From a virus: a DNA stretch of 64,000 nucleotides. The notes under the pieces were generated by a model. That model was not told where the DNA came from. It was given only the letters and a program-made list of their open reading frames with translations, and did no database searches. Shown piece by piece: positions 51,098 to 58,979 of this stretch. Positions within the stretch are counted from its first letter, which is position 1; each line of letters opens with the position of its first letter. The DNA lies in IMG/VR virus record IMGVR_UViG_3300030104_007230, positions 18,165-82,164 of that record; one strand, given 5' to 3'. The position numbers were made by a program, and so were the translations under genes.

Positions 51098-52042
51098 CTA
51101 TCCTTCTTTTTTATCTAAATCAATCGCTTCCATTTCTATTTCAGGAATATTATAAAATTCTTTATAGTACTTATCAACAGTTGCCAACCATTTTTCTTTG
51201 TATTTTTGAATTGTTCTTTGTTGGATAGCAAAAACTTGTGAACGTTGAGTAGTAGCAACAATGATCATATGAATATCTGGTTTGATTCCAATTGTATGTT
51301 CAATAGCTAAATCATATGCAGCTAATTGCATACAACATTTTTGATATTTTATAAAACCAGCTCTTCTCATTCCATATTCATTTTTAGGAGTACTTCCATC
51401 TGGCCAACGACCATAATAAAGACCATTTGAAGTTTTTAAATCTCCTAAAACAGTTTTTCCTTTATAAGTAGCAATAATGTCAGGAGCACCTGCCCATCCA
51501 TAAGTTTCATTTTCAACTATACCTGGATGCCAAACTCGACTAATTCCATCTCCTCCAATAGTCCAAGCGTAATCATCGGGATTTGCAGGATTTTCAGCCC
51601 ATATAACTTTTTCAAATTTATCTAACTTTTCAGGGAGATCTTTCCAAAAAGGTTCTACAAAATCTTTTATAAATTCAGGATCTTCATCTTTTTCATGTTT
51701 AAAATCTTTTTCACCTAAAAGATAATGTTCCATTCTACTGTGAACAGCAGTACCTCTTCTTGCTGCTTCTTCTTTTTTTCCTGGATTTTTTTTATTCCAC
51801 CGTTCAAGAGAAGCTTTATTACCTTGTGTAGCTGAAAGAATTGTAGTTACAGAAGGTAAGGCTCCAAAAGGACTTTTATAATGCCTAGAACCCTCAATAC
51901 TTAGTCGTGTGTCTCCTAAAGACTTATAATCCACGTATTGAGAAAAATAATTCTTCTTAGAGTAAGGGGTACAAACCTTTAAACTAATATTTTCTTTGCT
52001 AATAACTTCAGCTTTTATATCTAAAATTTGGGAAGAAGACAA
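51098..52042 (-). CDS. PD-(D/E)XK exonuclease
   Basis: 314 residues. RRGTAVHSRMEHYLLGE, then WAGAPDIIATYKGK, TVLGDLKTSNG, and a helical QLAAYDLAIEH follow the RecB/lambda-exonuclease-type nuclease: His motif, Asp (GAPD), Asp-x-Lys (GDLKT) and Gln-helix. It probably resects DNA for recombination or degrades host DNA. Such an exonuclease is common in cyanophage replication modules. Confidence 0.85.
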   Translation of the reverse strand: MSSSQILDIKAEVISKENISLKVCTPYSKKNYFSQYVDYKSLGDTRLSIEGSRHYKSPFGALPSVTTILSATQGNKASLERWNKKNPGKKEEAARRGTAVHSRMEHYLLGEKDFKHEKDEDPEFIKDFVEPFWKDLPEKLDKFEKVIWAENPANPDDYAWTIGGDGISRVWHPGIVENETYGWAGAPDIIATYKGKTVLGDLKTSNGLYYGRWPDGSTPKNEYGMRRAGFIKYQKCCMQLAAYDLAIEHTIGIKPDIHMIIVATTQRSQVFAIQQRTIQKYKEKWLATVDKYYKEFYNIPEIEMEAIDLDKKEG

Positions 52043-52074
52043 AAGCTGAAATCAATTAGCTATAAATTAACAGT

Positions 52075-52269
52075 TTAGAAAACCCCTGGCAACACTTGCC
52101 CAGTTGTTAAATAAGAACCTAATAAAGCAACAAAACCAATCATTGCCCAACGACCATTAGTTTTTTCTGCTTCTTCTGGATAGTTTGTATAGTTTTCTAT
52201 TAACTGTGGTTTTGTTTCACGGCCAAAAATATTCTGTTTGCCGTATTCAGTAATAACTTGAGAATTCAT
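52075..52269 (-). CDS. hli: High-light-inducible protein 1
   Basis: 64 residues. The C-terminal half AEKTNGRWAMIGFVALLGSY, then TTGQVLPGVF is the HLIP helix with the chlorophyll-binding ExxNGRxAMxG motif. It protects the photosynthetic apparatus by binding pigments and quenching energy. Its ATG follows the stop of the second hli with no gap. Confidence 0.95.
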   Translation of the reverse strand: MNSQVITEYGKQNIFGRETKPQLIENYTNYPEEAEKTNGRWAMIGFVALLGSYLTTGQVLPGVF

Positions 52270-52419
52270 TTAAAAAATTCCTGGAATAAGTTGACCAGTT
52301 GTTGCATAAGCACCTAAAGCAGCTACAACACCGAGCATTGCAGCCCAACCATTTATACGTTCTGCATCAATTTTCTGTTGTTCAATGGCAATAGCTTTAA
52401 CAGCTGAATTAGAAGTCAT
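52270..52419 (-). CDS. hli: High-light-inducible protein 2 (49 aa)
   Basis: 49 residues ending AERINGWAAMLGVVAALGAY, ATTGQLIPGIF. It is a shorter HLIP with NGW in place of the usual NGR, so the Arg of the pigment-binding pair is missing. It is the first gene of the hli pair, directly abutting hli 1. The AT-rich gap before it (52420-52492) contains TATATAAAGG as a possible -10 region. Confidence 0.92.
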   Translation of the reverse strand: MTSNSAVKAIAIEQQKIDAERINGWAAMLGVVAALGAYATTGQLIPGIF

Positions 52420-52492
52420 TTTTATTAGTAAGTATTGACCTTTATATATTACATTAAGTTTTGTTAAGTACTAGGTATTTTTTCTTACGGTT

Positions 52493-53014
52493 TTACGTAA
52501 AAATTTTAATAACCTCATCAAAATTTAGTGAATCAGTAGCAAAACAAATTGCTTTTCTATGTACTTCCCTGTCATCTAAAGGGATTACACTATGTACTTT
52601 ACTTACATCTAAAATATAAATATCTCCAGGTTGTGCTATAAAAGATTCTTTTTTAATTAAATCTTTAAGATCATAAATATAACCATCAGTTTGATTATTT
52701 ATTTGAGAAGGTTTAGCATTTTCTTTTGTTTCATAGAATTGTGTTAAACAATTACTAGTTTCAATATAAAAATTTACAACTGCTTTAGTATTGCTATCTG
52801 TATGTGGAATGATATATGTATTAGCTTCTAAAAATATTGTAAAAAATTCAGAAGCATATTTTTTAGGAATTACATCAAGTTTTTCTTTTAAAGTTATACC
52901 GCTATACCATAAACCTTTAAAGATATTATCTGCACTAAAACCATATTCAACTTCTCTAGTACCTATTTCATAAGAAGGAATATTTTTTATTGAGTTTAAT
53001 TTTTTAAAATACAT
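52493..53014 (-). CDS. 2-oxoglutarate/Fe(II)-type oxygenase-like protein
   Basis: 173 residues. PHTDSNTKAVVNFYIE gives His71-x-Asp73; GDIYILDVSKVHSVIP gives the distal His141; Arg149 or Arg153 (DDREVHRKAI) could bind 2-oxoglutarate. This double-stranded beta-helix pattern is common in cyanophage genomes, where substrates are unknown. A terminator lies immediately upstream, so it needs its own promoter or readthrough. Confidence 0.75.
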   Translation of the reverse strand: MYFKKLNSIKNIPSYEIGTREVEYGFSADNIFKGLWYSGITLKEKLDVIPKKYASEFFTIFLEANTYIIPHTDSNTKAVVNFYIETSNCLTQFYETKENAKPSQINNQTDGYIYDLKDLIKKESFIAQPGDIYILDVSKVHSVIPLDDREVHRKAICFATDSLNFDEVIKIFT

Positions 53015-53015
53015 G

Positions 53016-53048
53016 AAAAAACCCTACTAGATAAAGACTAGCAGGGTT
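53016..53048 (-). terminator. Rho-independent terminator of the exported barrel-like gene
   Basis: Minus strand AACCCTGCTAG tctttat CTAGTAGGGTT with one G-U pair, then a T run (53016-53021). It is 20 nt after the stop of the gene at 53069 and touches the start of the oxygenase gene. Confidence 0.85.
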
Positions 53049-53068
53049 CTTTAATTCTAAATTTAAAA

Positions 53069-53437
53069 CTAGAAAGAATACTTGATGCCTGCTTTTGTTC
53101 CGTAAGAATTGTCATCGTCAGTATCTGAATCAGCTGTTAAGAGTGAAAACTCACCATAAACACCAAGTTTTTCAGTTGCTGCAAAAGAACCGCCAATTTT
53201 GCCAGAAATTCTTGTATCACCATCAGCACCGTCAGGGCGAACTAAAGCTGGTCCTCCTTGAACATAGTAATCAAGAGCACCGACTTCACCTTCATAACCT
53301 ACGTGAAAATCTGTAGTTGCTGTAGTGAAATTTTTTCCTGCAAATGAGCCGTTATTTTCTACATTTACAAATACACCAGCATAAGCAGAAGGAGCGATTA
53401 TAGAAGCAGCTGCTGCAATAAGAATAGCTTTTAACAT
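53069..53437 (-). CDS. Exported outer-membrane/porin-like protein, cyanophage type
   Basis: 122 residues. MLKAILIAAAASIIAPSAYA is a signal peptide; the mature part (FVNVENNGSFAGKNFTTATT, then LGVYGEFSLLTADSDTDDD) ends in GTKAGIKYSF with a C-terminal Phe, as in beta-barrel outer-membrane proteins. Conserved small proteins of this kind occur in cyanophages. A TATAAT box lies upstream on the minus strand at about 53460. Possible role: outer-membrane change during infection. Confidence 0.75.
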   Translation of the reverse strand: MLKAILIAAAASIIAPSAYAGVFVNVENNGSFAGKNFTTATTDFHVGYEGEVGALDYYVQGGPALVRPDGADGDTRISGKIGGSFAATEKLGVYGEFSLLTADSDTDDDNSYGTKAGIKYSF

Positions 53438-53516
53438 TTTGTTTTAAAAAGATTGTTTTTATTATAAAAGTAACAGCATTCAAAAAAGGGTACGGAAAAG
53501 GACAGAGATTTATTTG

Positions 53517-53834
53517 TCAGTCATGTTCAACTTCAGGAGGACGTTCAACAAAGCACTGTTCAACATTAGAAGCAAAAGTCATATTTTGATATTGTGCAAC
53601 ATGGTTTTGAATTTTTCTGTAAATTTCAAAACTACTTTTAATAGCATCATCTGTATTAAGCATAGTTTTTTCATTGGCAAGCAATCCTGCAGTAATAATG
53701 CATACTCCTAGTTCTTGTGGATGATTAATATAAGAACGAAGAGGTTTACCATTATCAGTGAAAGAAGCTATTAAATCAGTAATAGCTGAGATAAGTCCAA
53801 TTTGATTAGATTTTTCTGGTCCAGGTGTTGTCAT
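53517..53834 (-). CDS. Hypothetical protein
   Basis: 105 residues, helical (LISAITDLIASFTDNGKPLR, CIITAGLLANEKTMLNTDDA). Overlaps the upstream winged-helix gene by 4 nt (ATGA). Function unknown. Confidence 0.55.
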   Translation of the reverse strand: MTTPGPEKSNQIGLISAITDLIASFTDNGKPLRSYINHPQELGVCIITAGLLANEKTMLNTDDAIKSSFEIYRKIQNHVAQYQNMTFASNVEQCFVERPPEVEHD

Positions 53835-54091
53835 GAGTAATCTTCTTCTTTAGTGATACTGTACAAGGCTACATAGTCCTTTTTAATAATAGTTTTAATT
53901 AATCCTTCAGCTTTAAGTGCTGTCAAACGACGACTAATAGTTCGATGATTCCTTTTAAATTTCTTAGCGATAACAGTAATAGGTAAGAGAACAAGATTTT
54001 TATTTTGGAAAACAGTTGATTCTTCTAGGAGATATTGATGAATACTCCAAGCCAAGTCATCCATTAAATTACTTTTTTCAGCCGTTTTCAC
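53831..54091 (-). CDS. Winged helix-turn-helix regulator
   Basis: 86 residues. LPITVIAKKFKRNHRTISRR, LTALKAEGLIKTI is a helix-turn-helix plus following helix and wing, the core of MarR/replication-initiator-like winged helices. It probably controls phage or host transcription. Coupled to the next gene. Confidence 0.65.
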   Translation of the reverse strand: MKTAEKSNLMDDLAWSIHQYLLEESTVFQNKNLVLLPITVIAKKFKRNHRTISRRLTALKAEGLIKTIIKKDYVALYSITKEEDYS

Positions 54092-54106
54092 TCTTTCTTT
54101 TCAAAA

Positions 54107-54346
54107 CTACGTATATGATTCTACGCTAATATCCTTATTTTCTTTCCAATAAAGAACAGCTTTTTTAGCATTTTCTAAATCCATTCCCCAACATGGTTCA
54201 AAATCTTCTCTACGAGGATAACGATAAAGAATATGTCCTGTATTTCCGTGTTTTAGAACACGAATTTCATATCCTTCAAATTCAACTGTCTCTTTAATTT
54301 CTGAAGGTTTTCCTTTGTAGCGTATGTGACGAGCATTACGTGACAT
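54107..54346 (-). CDS. Hypothetical protein
   Basis: 79 residues, small alpha/beta (EFEGYEIRVLKHGNTGHILY, RYPRREDFEPCWG, then helix ENAKKAVLYWKEN). No family recognised; the basic, strand-rich start could bind nucleic acid. Confidence 0.55.
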   Translation of the reverse strand: MSRNARHIRYKGKPSEIKETVEFEGYEIRVLKHGNTGHILYRYPRREDFEPCWGMDLENAKKAVLYWKENKDISVESYT

Positions 54347-54395
54347 ATAGGTAAAGCAATTACCTATTCACCGTACCAAGCCTAAATCTTTACTT

Positions 54396-54686
54396 TTATC
54401 GAATCACTTGTTCTTCTATATAAGCAGTAGCTTCTTCTATATCATTACAAAATTTACAAGAACCTAAGTAACAACCCAGATATCTTTCAAAAGTAGTTTG
54501 CCCACCTGTTAAAGGATAAGTATGGATTGTTCCACCTGATTCTGTAGTACGGATTAACTTAGGTTTTGTAGGCATTTCAGGCTCTAAATTATTTGAATAA
54601 TATTTTAAAACTGTTTCTGTTTCTTTGATTTTTTTCTTTACTAACCTTATTAAATTTGTTTTAAGGCAATTCTTTCTCATCATCAA
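54396..54686 (-). CDS. Hypothetical protein with CxxC motif
   Basis: 96 residues starting MMMRKN (three possible starts). A second good start candidate is the Met of MPTKPKLIRTTESGG. The C-terminal half has CYLGSCKFC, three Cys that could bind metal or form a redox pair, and a final helix. Overlaps the upstream gene by 26 nt. Confidence 0.5.
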   Translation of the reverse strand: MMMRKNCLKTNLIRLVKKKIKETETVLKYYSNNLEPEMPTKPKLIRTTESGGTIHTYPLTGGQTTFERYLGCYLGSCKFCNDIEEATAYIEEQVIR

Positions 54687-54855
54687 GATAGGGTAAATAA
54701 ATTTGTAATTGATTTATAATTTCAACTACATCTTTTTTAGCTTGGTCATAACCTTTTAACCAATTTTTATCTATAGAACGCATACGTTCATATGTAATAT
54801 AGTTTAATCCAAGTCTTTGTATTAACCGTTTTTTTACTACTTCAACATTGTTCAT
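54661..54855 (-). CDS. Small hypothetical protein (64 aa)
   Basis: 64 residues from the ATG at 54855 (MNNVEVVKKRLIQRLGLNYI). The frame stays open to 54993, but that stretch is a shadow of the AbrB-like gene read in another frame, so the shorter start is chosen. Helical; function unknown. Confidence 0.55.
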   Translation of the reverse strand: MNNVEVVKKRLIQRLGLNYITYERMRSIDKNWLKGYDQAKKDVVEIINQLQIYLPYLDDEKELP

Positions 54856-54874
54856 CCTTATTTTATTTTTAATT

Positions 54875-55054
54875 TTAATTGGGATCTTTTCTAATGATAA
54901 GTGCTCCTTCTTTGATCTTGTAATAAACATGCGTATTACTTTTCCAATTAAGTTCTTCAAGAAGTTCATCAGGGATAAAAAAAGTGTTTTCATTAGTCAA
55001 AGTTGAAGTCCAAACACCTGAATCAATTACTTGATCGGTTTCTCTTAGTTTCAT
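54875..55054 (-). CDS. AbrB/MazE-like protein 2 (59 aa)
   Basis: 59 residues. TFFIPDELLEELNWKSNTHV, YYKIKEGALIIRKD has the swapped-hairpin AbrB/MazE pattern (strand, P(D/E)ELLEELG/NW..G/N..V, strands). It resembles the protein at 10.3 kb in layout. No toxin gene is next to it. It follows a terminator-like hairpin, so it may start its own transcript. Confidence 0.6.
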   Translation of the reverse strand: MKLRETDQVIDSGVWTSTLTNENTFFIPDELLEELNWKSNTHVYYKIKEGALIIRKDPN

Positions 55055-55070
55055 TAGTCTAAATGATTTT

Positions 55071-55111
55071 AAAAATATAATACTCTCTCACAGTTAAGCA
55101 AGAGAGTATTA
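55071..55111 (-). terminator. Probable terminator after the Gp157-like gene
   Basis: Minus strand TAATACTCTCT, 12-nt loop, AGAGAGTATTA: a perfect 11-bp stem, followed by TATTTTTA. It is 27 nt after the stop of the gene at 55138. Confidence 0.7.
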
Positions 55112-55137
55112 GTGATCTAATATTATTTAAAGATCTG

Positions 55138-55737
55138 TTACGAATTTGTTAATCTTTTTCTCCTTCCATATCTGAAAGAATAAGAAGATACTAATTGAGC
55201 TATCGGAGGAACTTTTTTGTCATTTTGTTCAATAGCTTTACGAATACGATCTTTATCAGGAATAGATTCTTCTTTAACTTCAACAATTGAATCATCTTTA
55301 AGACGACTAACTGTCGTTGTTTTCTTTAAACCAAATTCTTTAACATCTGTATCTTCCCACTGATCAAAATTATCTACTAACTTAGGCTTAACTTTTGCAA
55401 TTGTGCCTTGATAACGTTCACCATTTAGCTTACTAGTTATTAAGTCTTGTTGAAAAGCGTACTTAATAATACCTATGACTTTTTCACGATTACGTTTCCA
55501 AGAATCACGAGCTTCTTTAATTTCGTTTAGCTCTTTATCGTAAGCATCAATATAATGATCACATTTTTTAAGTAATGCAATAATGCTGTCAAACTTACGT
55601 TCTTGTTGTGAAGCTAAATCTTGAAGATATACTTCAAGTTCTGCTTTTTCATCATCGCTAGTATCAGGTAATTCTTTAAGAAAAGAAAGATGTTGAACTG
55701 ATTGTGCTAACTGATGATAAGTGTTTTTGTCGGCCAT
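55138..55737 (-). CDS. Siphovirus Gp157-like protein
   Basis: 199 residues. A long N-terminal coiled region (residues 1-95, including ERKFDSIIALLKKCDHYIDA and DAYDKELNEIKEARDSWKRN) then a beta part (TIAKVKPKLVDNF) match the Sipho_Gp157 layout. Family members occur in early regions with recombination genes; one was linked to phage resistance in Streptococcus. Lies between SSB-type genes and regulators, consistent with a DNA metabolism role. Confidence 0.65.
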   Translation of the reverse strand: MADKNTYHQLAQSVQHLSFLKELPDTSDDEKAELEVYLQDLASQQERKFDSIIALLKKCDHYIDAYDKELNEIKEARDSWKRNREKVIGIIKYAFQQDLITSKLNGERYQGTIAKVKPKLVDNFDQWEDTDVKEFGLKKTTTVSRLKDDSIVEVKEESIPDKDRIRKAIEQNDKKVPPIAQLVSSYSFRYGRRKRLTNS

Positions 55738-55757
55738 GATAATAAGTGTGTAAAGGT

Positions 55758-56618
55758 TTACTTTTTAGAAGATTGAGACATTCTCAGAGCCAAGGACTCT
55801 GAATATTTTTGAAGACTGTATTTATTTTCTAATGCACCATTTAATACTTCCCAACAATTACCAGTTGGATTTCCACCTGAATCATAAACTAATTTTTCTT
55901 TCCAAGAATTTTCAGGGAACCATTTGCCATCTGATTTTACTCCGTCACTTGTAACGCGATATAAAATAGACGCACGTCGATGATCATAATAGTAAACACA
56001 AATGCGAGGATTATATTGTGCAGTTTGTTGTTTAGCATGATAACTAGAAGCATGTAAATTCAAATTAGCTGAGTGCCATTGCATGTGTTTACATACTGGC
56101 TTGAACTTAATAGAAGTAAACCTACTAAATTCTTCTTCTAATTCTTTTTTGTATTTGTTTAATTCTACCCAAGAATTACAAGTACAAGAACCTTCTTCTG
56201 GCTTTACAAAATATATGCGTTTAGTTCCTTCTTTATCTACAGAAACTTTAGGAGAACGACCAATGTGTTTTATCAAAGTTTCTGTAGTAGGTGAACCATC
56301 ATAATTCAAAGTTGCAATAGGCCAGCCTTCAAACTTTCTTCCTTTTAAATGGAATTGCATCCATATTTTATGAGAGAAATAAGAAGGAGTTCTAGTGCGA
56401 TGTTCCCAGAAATTTTTAAGTACTTCTGCTCTAGGTAAAGGGACTCTTTTTTCTCCTATATGACAAATAACTTTGTCATCTTCTAGAGTAATTGAATCAA
56501 TATCTGTCTCTAAAAGATCTTTAGTTGAAGGATCTAAATTATAGAGAGTATTGACAATGCGTCTACGTCCATAGAGCATTTTTTGGCACTCAGTTTCGAG
56601 CGCCTGAATAACAGTCAT
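55758..56618 (-). CDS. Protein with SWIM-like CxC...CxH motif
   Basis: 286 residues. EEGSCTCNSWVELNKYKKEL and FKPVCKHMQWHSANLNLHAS place Cys145-x-Cys147 and Cys176-x-His178, the CxCx(n)CxH layout of SWIM zinc domains, which bind DNA or protein. Surrounding parts are alpha/beta with no other family. It sits between Gp157-like and replication genes, so a DNA-related role is likely. A second SWIM-like set is in the large tail protein. Confidence 0.6.
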   Translation of the reverse strand: MTVIQALETECQKMLYGRRRIVNTLYNLDPSTKDLLETDIDSITLEDDKVICHIGEKRVPLPRAEVLKNFWEHRTRTPSYFSHKIWMQFHLKGRKFEGWPIATLNYDGSPTTETLIKHIGRSPKVSVDKEGTKRIYFVKPEEGSCTCNSWVELNKYKKELEEEFSRFTSIKFKPVCKHMQWHSANLNLHASSYHAKQQTAQYNPRICVYYYDHRRASILYRVTSDGVKSDGKWFPENSWKEKLVYDSGGNPTGNCWEVLNGALENKYSLQKYSESLALRMSQSSKK

Positions 56619-56680
56619 AGTGGTGTTAATGAAGGTGCAAAAGATGCTTTTAAAGTCTTCCTAAGACTAGTAAATACAGT

Positions 56681-56815
56681 TTACTTACCTTGGCCTCTAT
56701 ATGGTTTTTTTGTTTTCAATTTGTAAGATCCTCTTTTTCTTCTTCCATTACCTATGGAAGTAAGTTTAGGTTTGTTTTCAGTAATCAAACTAGAGGTCAA
56801 ACTCTTTTTATACAT
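56681..56815 (-). CDS. Small basic conserved cyanophage protein (44 aa)
   Basis: 44 residues, MYKKSLTSSLITENKPKLTS followed by a very basic GRRKRGSYKLKTKKPYRG tail. I recognise this as a small conserved protein of cyanophages, function unknown; the charge suggests RNA or DNA binding. Confidence 0.65.
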   Translation of the reverse strand: MYKKSLTSSLITENKPKLTSIGNGRRKRGSYKLKTKKPYRGQGK

Positions 56816-56854
56816 TGTTAGTTAAAAATATCGATTTATTTTAAACCAACCAAT

Positions 56855-56879
56855 AAAAAAGCCAGGAATTACCCTGGCC
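56855..56879 (-). terminator. Rho-independent terminator after the 343-aa gene
   Basis: Minus strand GCCAGG gtaatt CCTGGC followed by six T, 24 nt after the stop of the gene at 56903. Confidence 0.9.
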
Positions 56880-56902
56880 TTTCTATTATCTTTGAGGACG
56901 AA

Positions 56903-57934
56903 TCAGAACTGAATTTCTCCAGTATCTTTATCACGCTCACCGATAATCTTTTCAGATGCTGGAAGAGCAGCAGTAGCTCCTTGAGGCATTAATGCAGGAA
57001 CACCTTCAGCAATCCCATAATTACCACCAAGTTTTGCAGCTTCTTGCTGACTATGCTTGTTGATGTAGTCACCTAAGAACTCGTCTTCCATTTGTTTCCA
57101 AGTTTCAGCACGTGCTTCATCTGGAACAGTTAAACGAAGAAGAGATTCTTGAGCTATTTCTTTTGTGGAGTAAGCAGGTTTTTCATAACTTTCAACTACA
57201 CAAATTGAATTGTTATTTAAACCTAACGTCTTGATACCAAGAGTTGGTACAAATACCGTGATACTTTTTACACGGTTATCAAATTTAACGCCTGCTTCCA
57301 TTCCAAGAGCAACACTTAAACATTTTTCCATCTCAGTTCTGAAGTCTCTAATATATCCAGATAAGTCAACACTGGCTAATCCTTTAACAGTAAAGACAAG
57401 AGGAACTTCGTGAGCAGGAGTATTATCTTTAGTCAAAACATTTACTAGATATTTAGTTCTAGTTGAGTATTGACGTTTATACTTAGCATCTTTTTTCGCT
57501 TTATCTTGATCAGCTTTAAAAGCTGCTTCAACTTCAGGCATTGAAAGATCGCCAACTATTATATTTTTACTTTTGCCATCACGACCAAGAATTGAATCAT
57601 CAACCACCAAAATATTAGATGAATGAATGATTTGTAAACGTGGCTGAATAAATGCGTGCATTTTTTCTATACCACCACTTTGTTGGAATCGATGAGTATG
57701 GTTCCAAAGAACAGAACCTGGTTCAAAATCACTTTCAGTGGCAGTCCACTTACAAGTTTTCCAACTTTCTTCTTTAACAGCCCAATATCCTTGTTGAGTG
57801 TTATGAAGAGGTTGTAGTGTTCCAAGTCCTTGAATACCAGTGATGTATTCAGGATCTTTGAAAATGGCAAAGGAATCAAAACTACGCTTTGATAGCGCAG
57901 ATTTAGCAGTTTTAGTAGGCGTCATTGTAGGCAT
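56903..57934 (-). CDS. Conserved protein of replication module (possibly DUF5895-like)
   Basis: 343 residues, alpha/beta. The sequence FIQPRLQIIHSSNILVVDDS and the later VPLVFTVKGLASVDLSGYI, DFRTEMEKCLSVALGMEAG blocks remind me of a cyanobacterial/cyanophage family (DUF5895), but I am not sure. It is a single transcript with a structured leader (57963-58014) and a strong terminator. Next to the single-strand binding protein, so a DNA-handling role is likely. Confidence 0.6.
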   Translation of the reverse strand: MPTMTPTKTAKSALSKRSFDSFAIFKDPEYITGIQGLGTLQPLHNTQQGYWAVKEESWKTCKWTATESDFEPGSVLWNHTHRFQQSGGIEKMHAFIQPRLQIIHSSNILVVDDSILGRDGKSKNIIVGDLSMPEVEAAFKADQDKAKKDAKYKRQYSTRTKYLVNVLTKDNTPAHEVPLVFTVKGLASVDLSGYIRDFRTEMEKCLSVALGMEAGVKFDNRVKSITVFVPTLGIKTLGLNNNSICVVESYEKPAYSTKEIAQESLLRLTVPDEARAETWKQMEDEFLGDYINKHSQQEAAKLGGNYGIAEGVPALMPQGATAALPASEKIIGERDKDTGEIQF

Positions 57935-57962
57935 TGTTAGATGCGGTGAATGTGTAACAGGT

Positions 57963-58014
57963 CCTCAATGCAGGAATTGCACCCACACAAGACAAGCTTG
58001 GAGCTAACTTGAGG
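57963..58014 (-). ncRNA. Candidate structured 5' leader (three-way junction)
   Basis: In the minus-strand transcript, CCUCAA (58014-58009) pairs with UUGAGG (57968-57963). Inside, one arm is UGCA auucc UGCA and the other AGCU cca AGCU. The element is 52 nt, ends 29 nt before the start codon, and is less AT-rich than its surroundings. It may be a cis-regulatory RNA. I could not match it to a known riboswitch, including the glutamine motifs seen in cyanobacteria and cyanophages. Confidence 0.4.
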
Positions 58015-58017
58015 AAG

Positions 58018-58049
58018 AAAAGCCAGAGTGCAGACCAACCTTCTCTGAC
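58018..58049 (-). terminator. Possible terminator after SSB gene
   Basis: Minus strand GTCAGAG, 14-nt loop, CTCTGGC with one G-U pair, followed by TTTTC. It is 14 nt after the SSB stop. Weaker than the others because of the long loop and short T run. Confidence 0.5.
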
Positions 58050-58062
58050 TTAGGTTTTTATT

Positions 58063-58761
58063 TTAAAACGGTAAGGAGTCTTCGCTTACAGGTGTTACAA
58101 CTGTTGATTGTTTTGTAACAGATTTTAAAACATTTGGTTTTGATTCAGGTTTTTCTACGTCTGTTTCTGTTTTTCTTTTACCAAAGAATTGATAAAGACC
58201 TGCTCTGGTTCTGATGCTATATCCACCTCGTTTTGCACCTTCAGCTGTTTGCCATGTTGAATAACGTATCATTCCTTCTAGAACCATTTGTCTTCCTTTA
58301 TGTCCAAGTGTCTGAATACGTTTAGCATCATCACCCCAAGATTCCATTCTGAAACTAAGGCTATCGTCCCATGTATGGTTTAAGAGAGTTTGTGCAGGTG
58401 CTGAACACATTAAAGTAAATTTTAATAATCCGAGATTGTCGTTAAATTCTGGATTAACAAAACCACCTGCTAAAGTTACTTTATTTAATGTAATATTTGT
58501 AGTTACAACTTGTAGAGGAGAATTCGGTACAAAATACATTTTATAGTCTTGTCTACTGGGATATAGACGACCATTTAATAATAATCTAGCTCCAGGAGCA
58601 AAGGCATCAAAAGTTTCTCCTGCAGCTTTATTAGGAACTACAAAGATAGGAACATCTGATCCTTTATTACCTATTTTAGGTATATCAACTTGCATGAATC
58701 TTAAACCGTTATCGGTGAAGACTTCACCTTTGTAGCTGCCGATTCCTGTAAAGGTGTTCAT
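58063..58761 (-). CDS. ssb: Single-stranded DNA-binding protein, possible double OB fold
   Basis: 232 residues. The C-terminus ends SEDSLPF, the acidic-hydrophobic SSB tail (DDxxPF) that recruits replication partners. Two OB-like halves are visible: residues 1-90 (TFTGIGSYKGEVFTDNGLRF, LLLNGRLYPSRQDYKMYFV) and 95-195 (NKVTLAGGFVNPEFNDNLGL, MVLEGMIRYSTWQTAEGAKR). It coats single-stranded DNA during replication. Overlaps the next upstream gene by 4 nt. Confidence 0.75.
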   Translation of the reverse strand: MNTFTGIGSYKGEVFTDNGLRFMQVDIPKIGNKGSDVPIFVVPNKAAGETFDAFAPGARLLLNGRLYPSRQDYKMYFVPNSPLQVVTTNITLNKVTLAGGFVNPEFNDNLGLLKFTLMCSAPAQTLLNHTWDDSLSFRMESWGDDAKRIQTLGHKGRQMVLEGMIRYSTWQTAEGAKRGGYSIRTRAGLYQFFGKRKTETDVEKPESKPNVLKSVTKQSTVVTPVSEDSLPF

Positions 58762-58979
58762 AATTGTTTTTGTGAAGGGCTTTTAGTTTTGTAAAAAGCA
58801 GTATCAAGTCGTTCTAGTATAACTTCTTGTAATGCGATTTGTCTTTGTATTAATGAATCAATTAATACAACTAGATCATCATTCATATCACTAAGTTCTT
58901 TCATTTCAAAATCTTTTAAAGATTCTGTAATAGCTTTTTTTAATTCAATGAAATCGGTGACATTTTTCATGATGCTCAT
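58758..58979 (-). CDS. Small acidic coiled-coil protein
   Basis: 73 residues (DFIELKKAITESLKDFEMKE, VVLIDSLIQRQIALQEVILE), helical. Overlaps the SSB start by 4 nt and the upstream gene by 1 nt; clearly co-translated with SSB. Function unknown. Confidence 0.6.
   Translation of the reverse strand: MSIMKNVTDFIELKKAITESLKDFEMKELSDMNDDLVVLIDSLIQRQIALQEVILERLDTAFYKTKSPSQKQL

Noticed and set aside
54856-54993. N-terminal extension of the gene at 54661 to a start at 54993
   Set aside because: In this stretch the other frame encodes a clear AbrB-like protein that ends properly at 54875.
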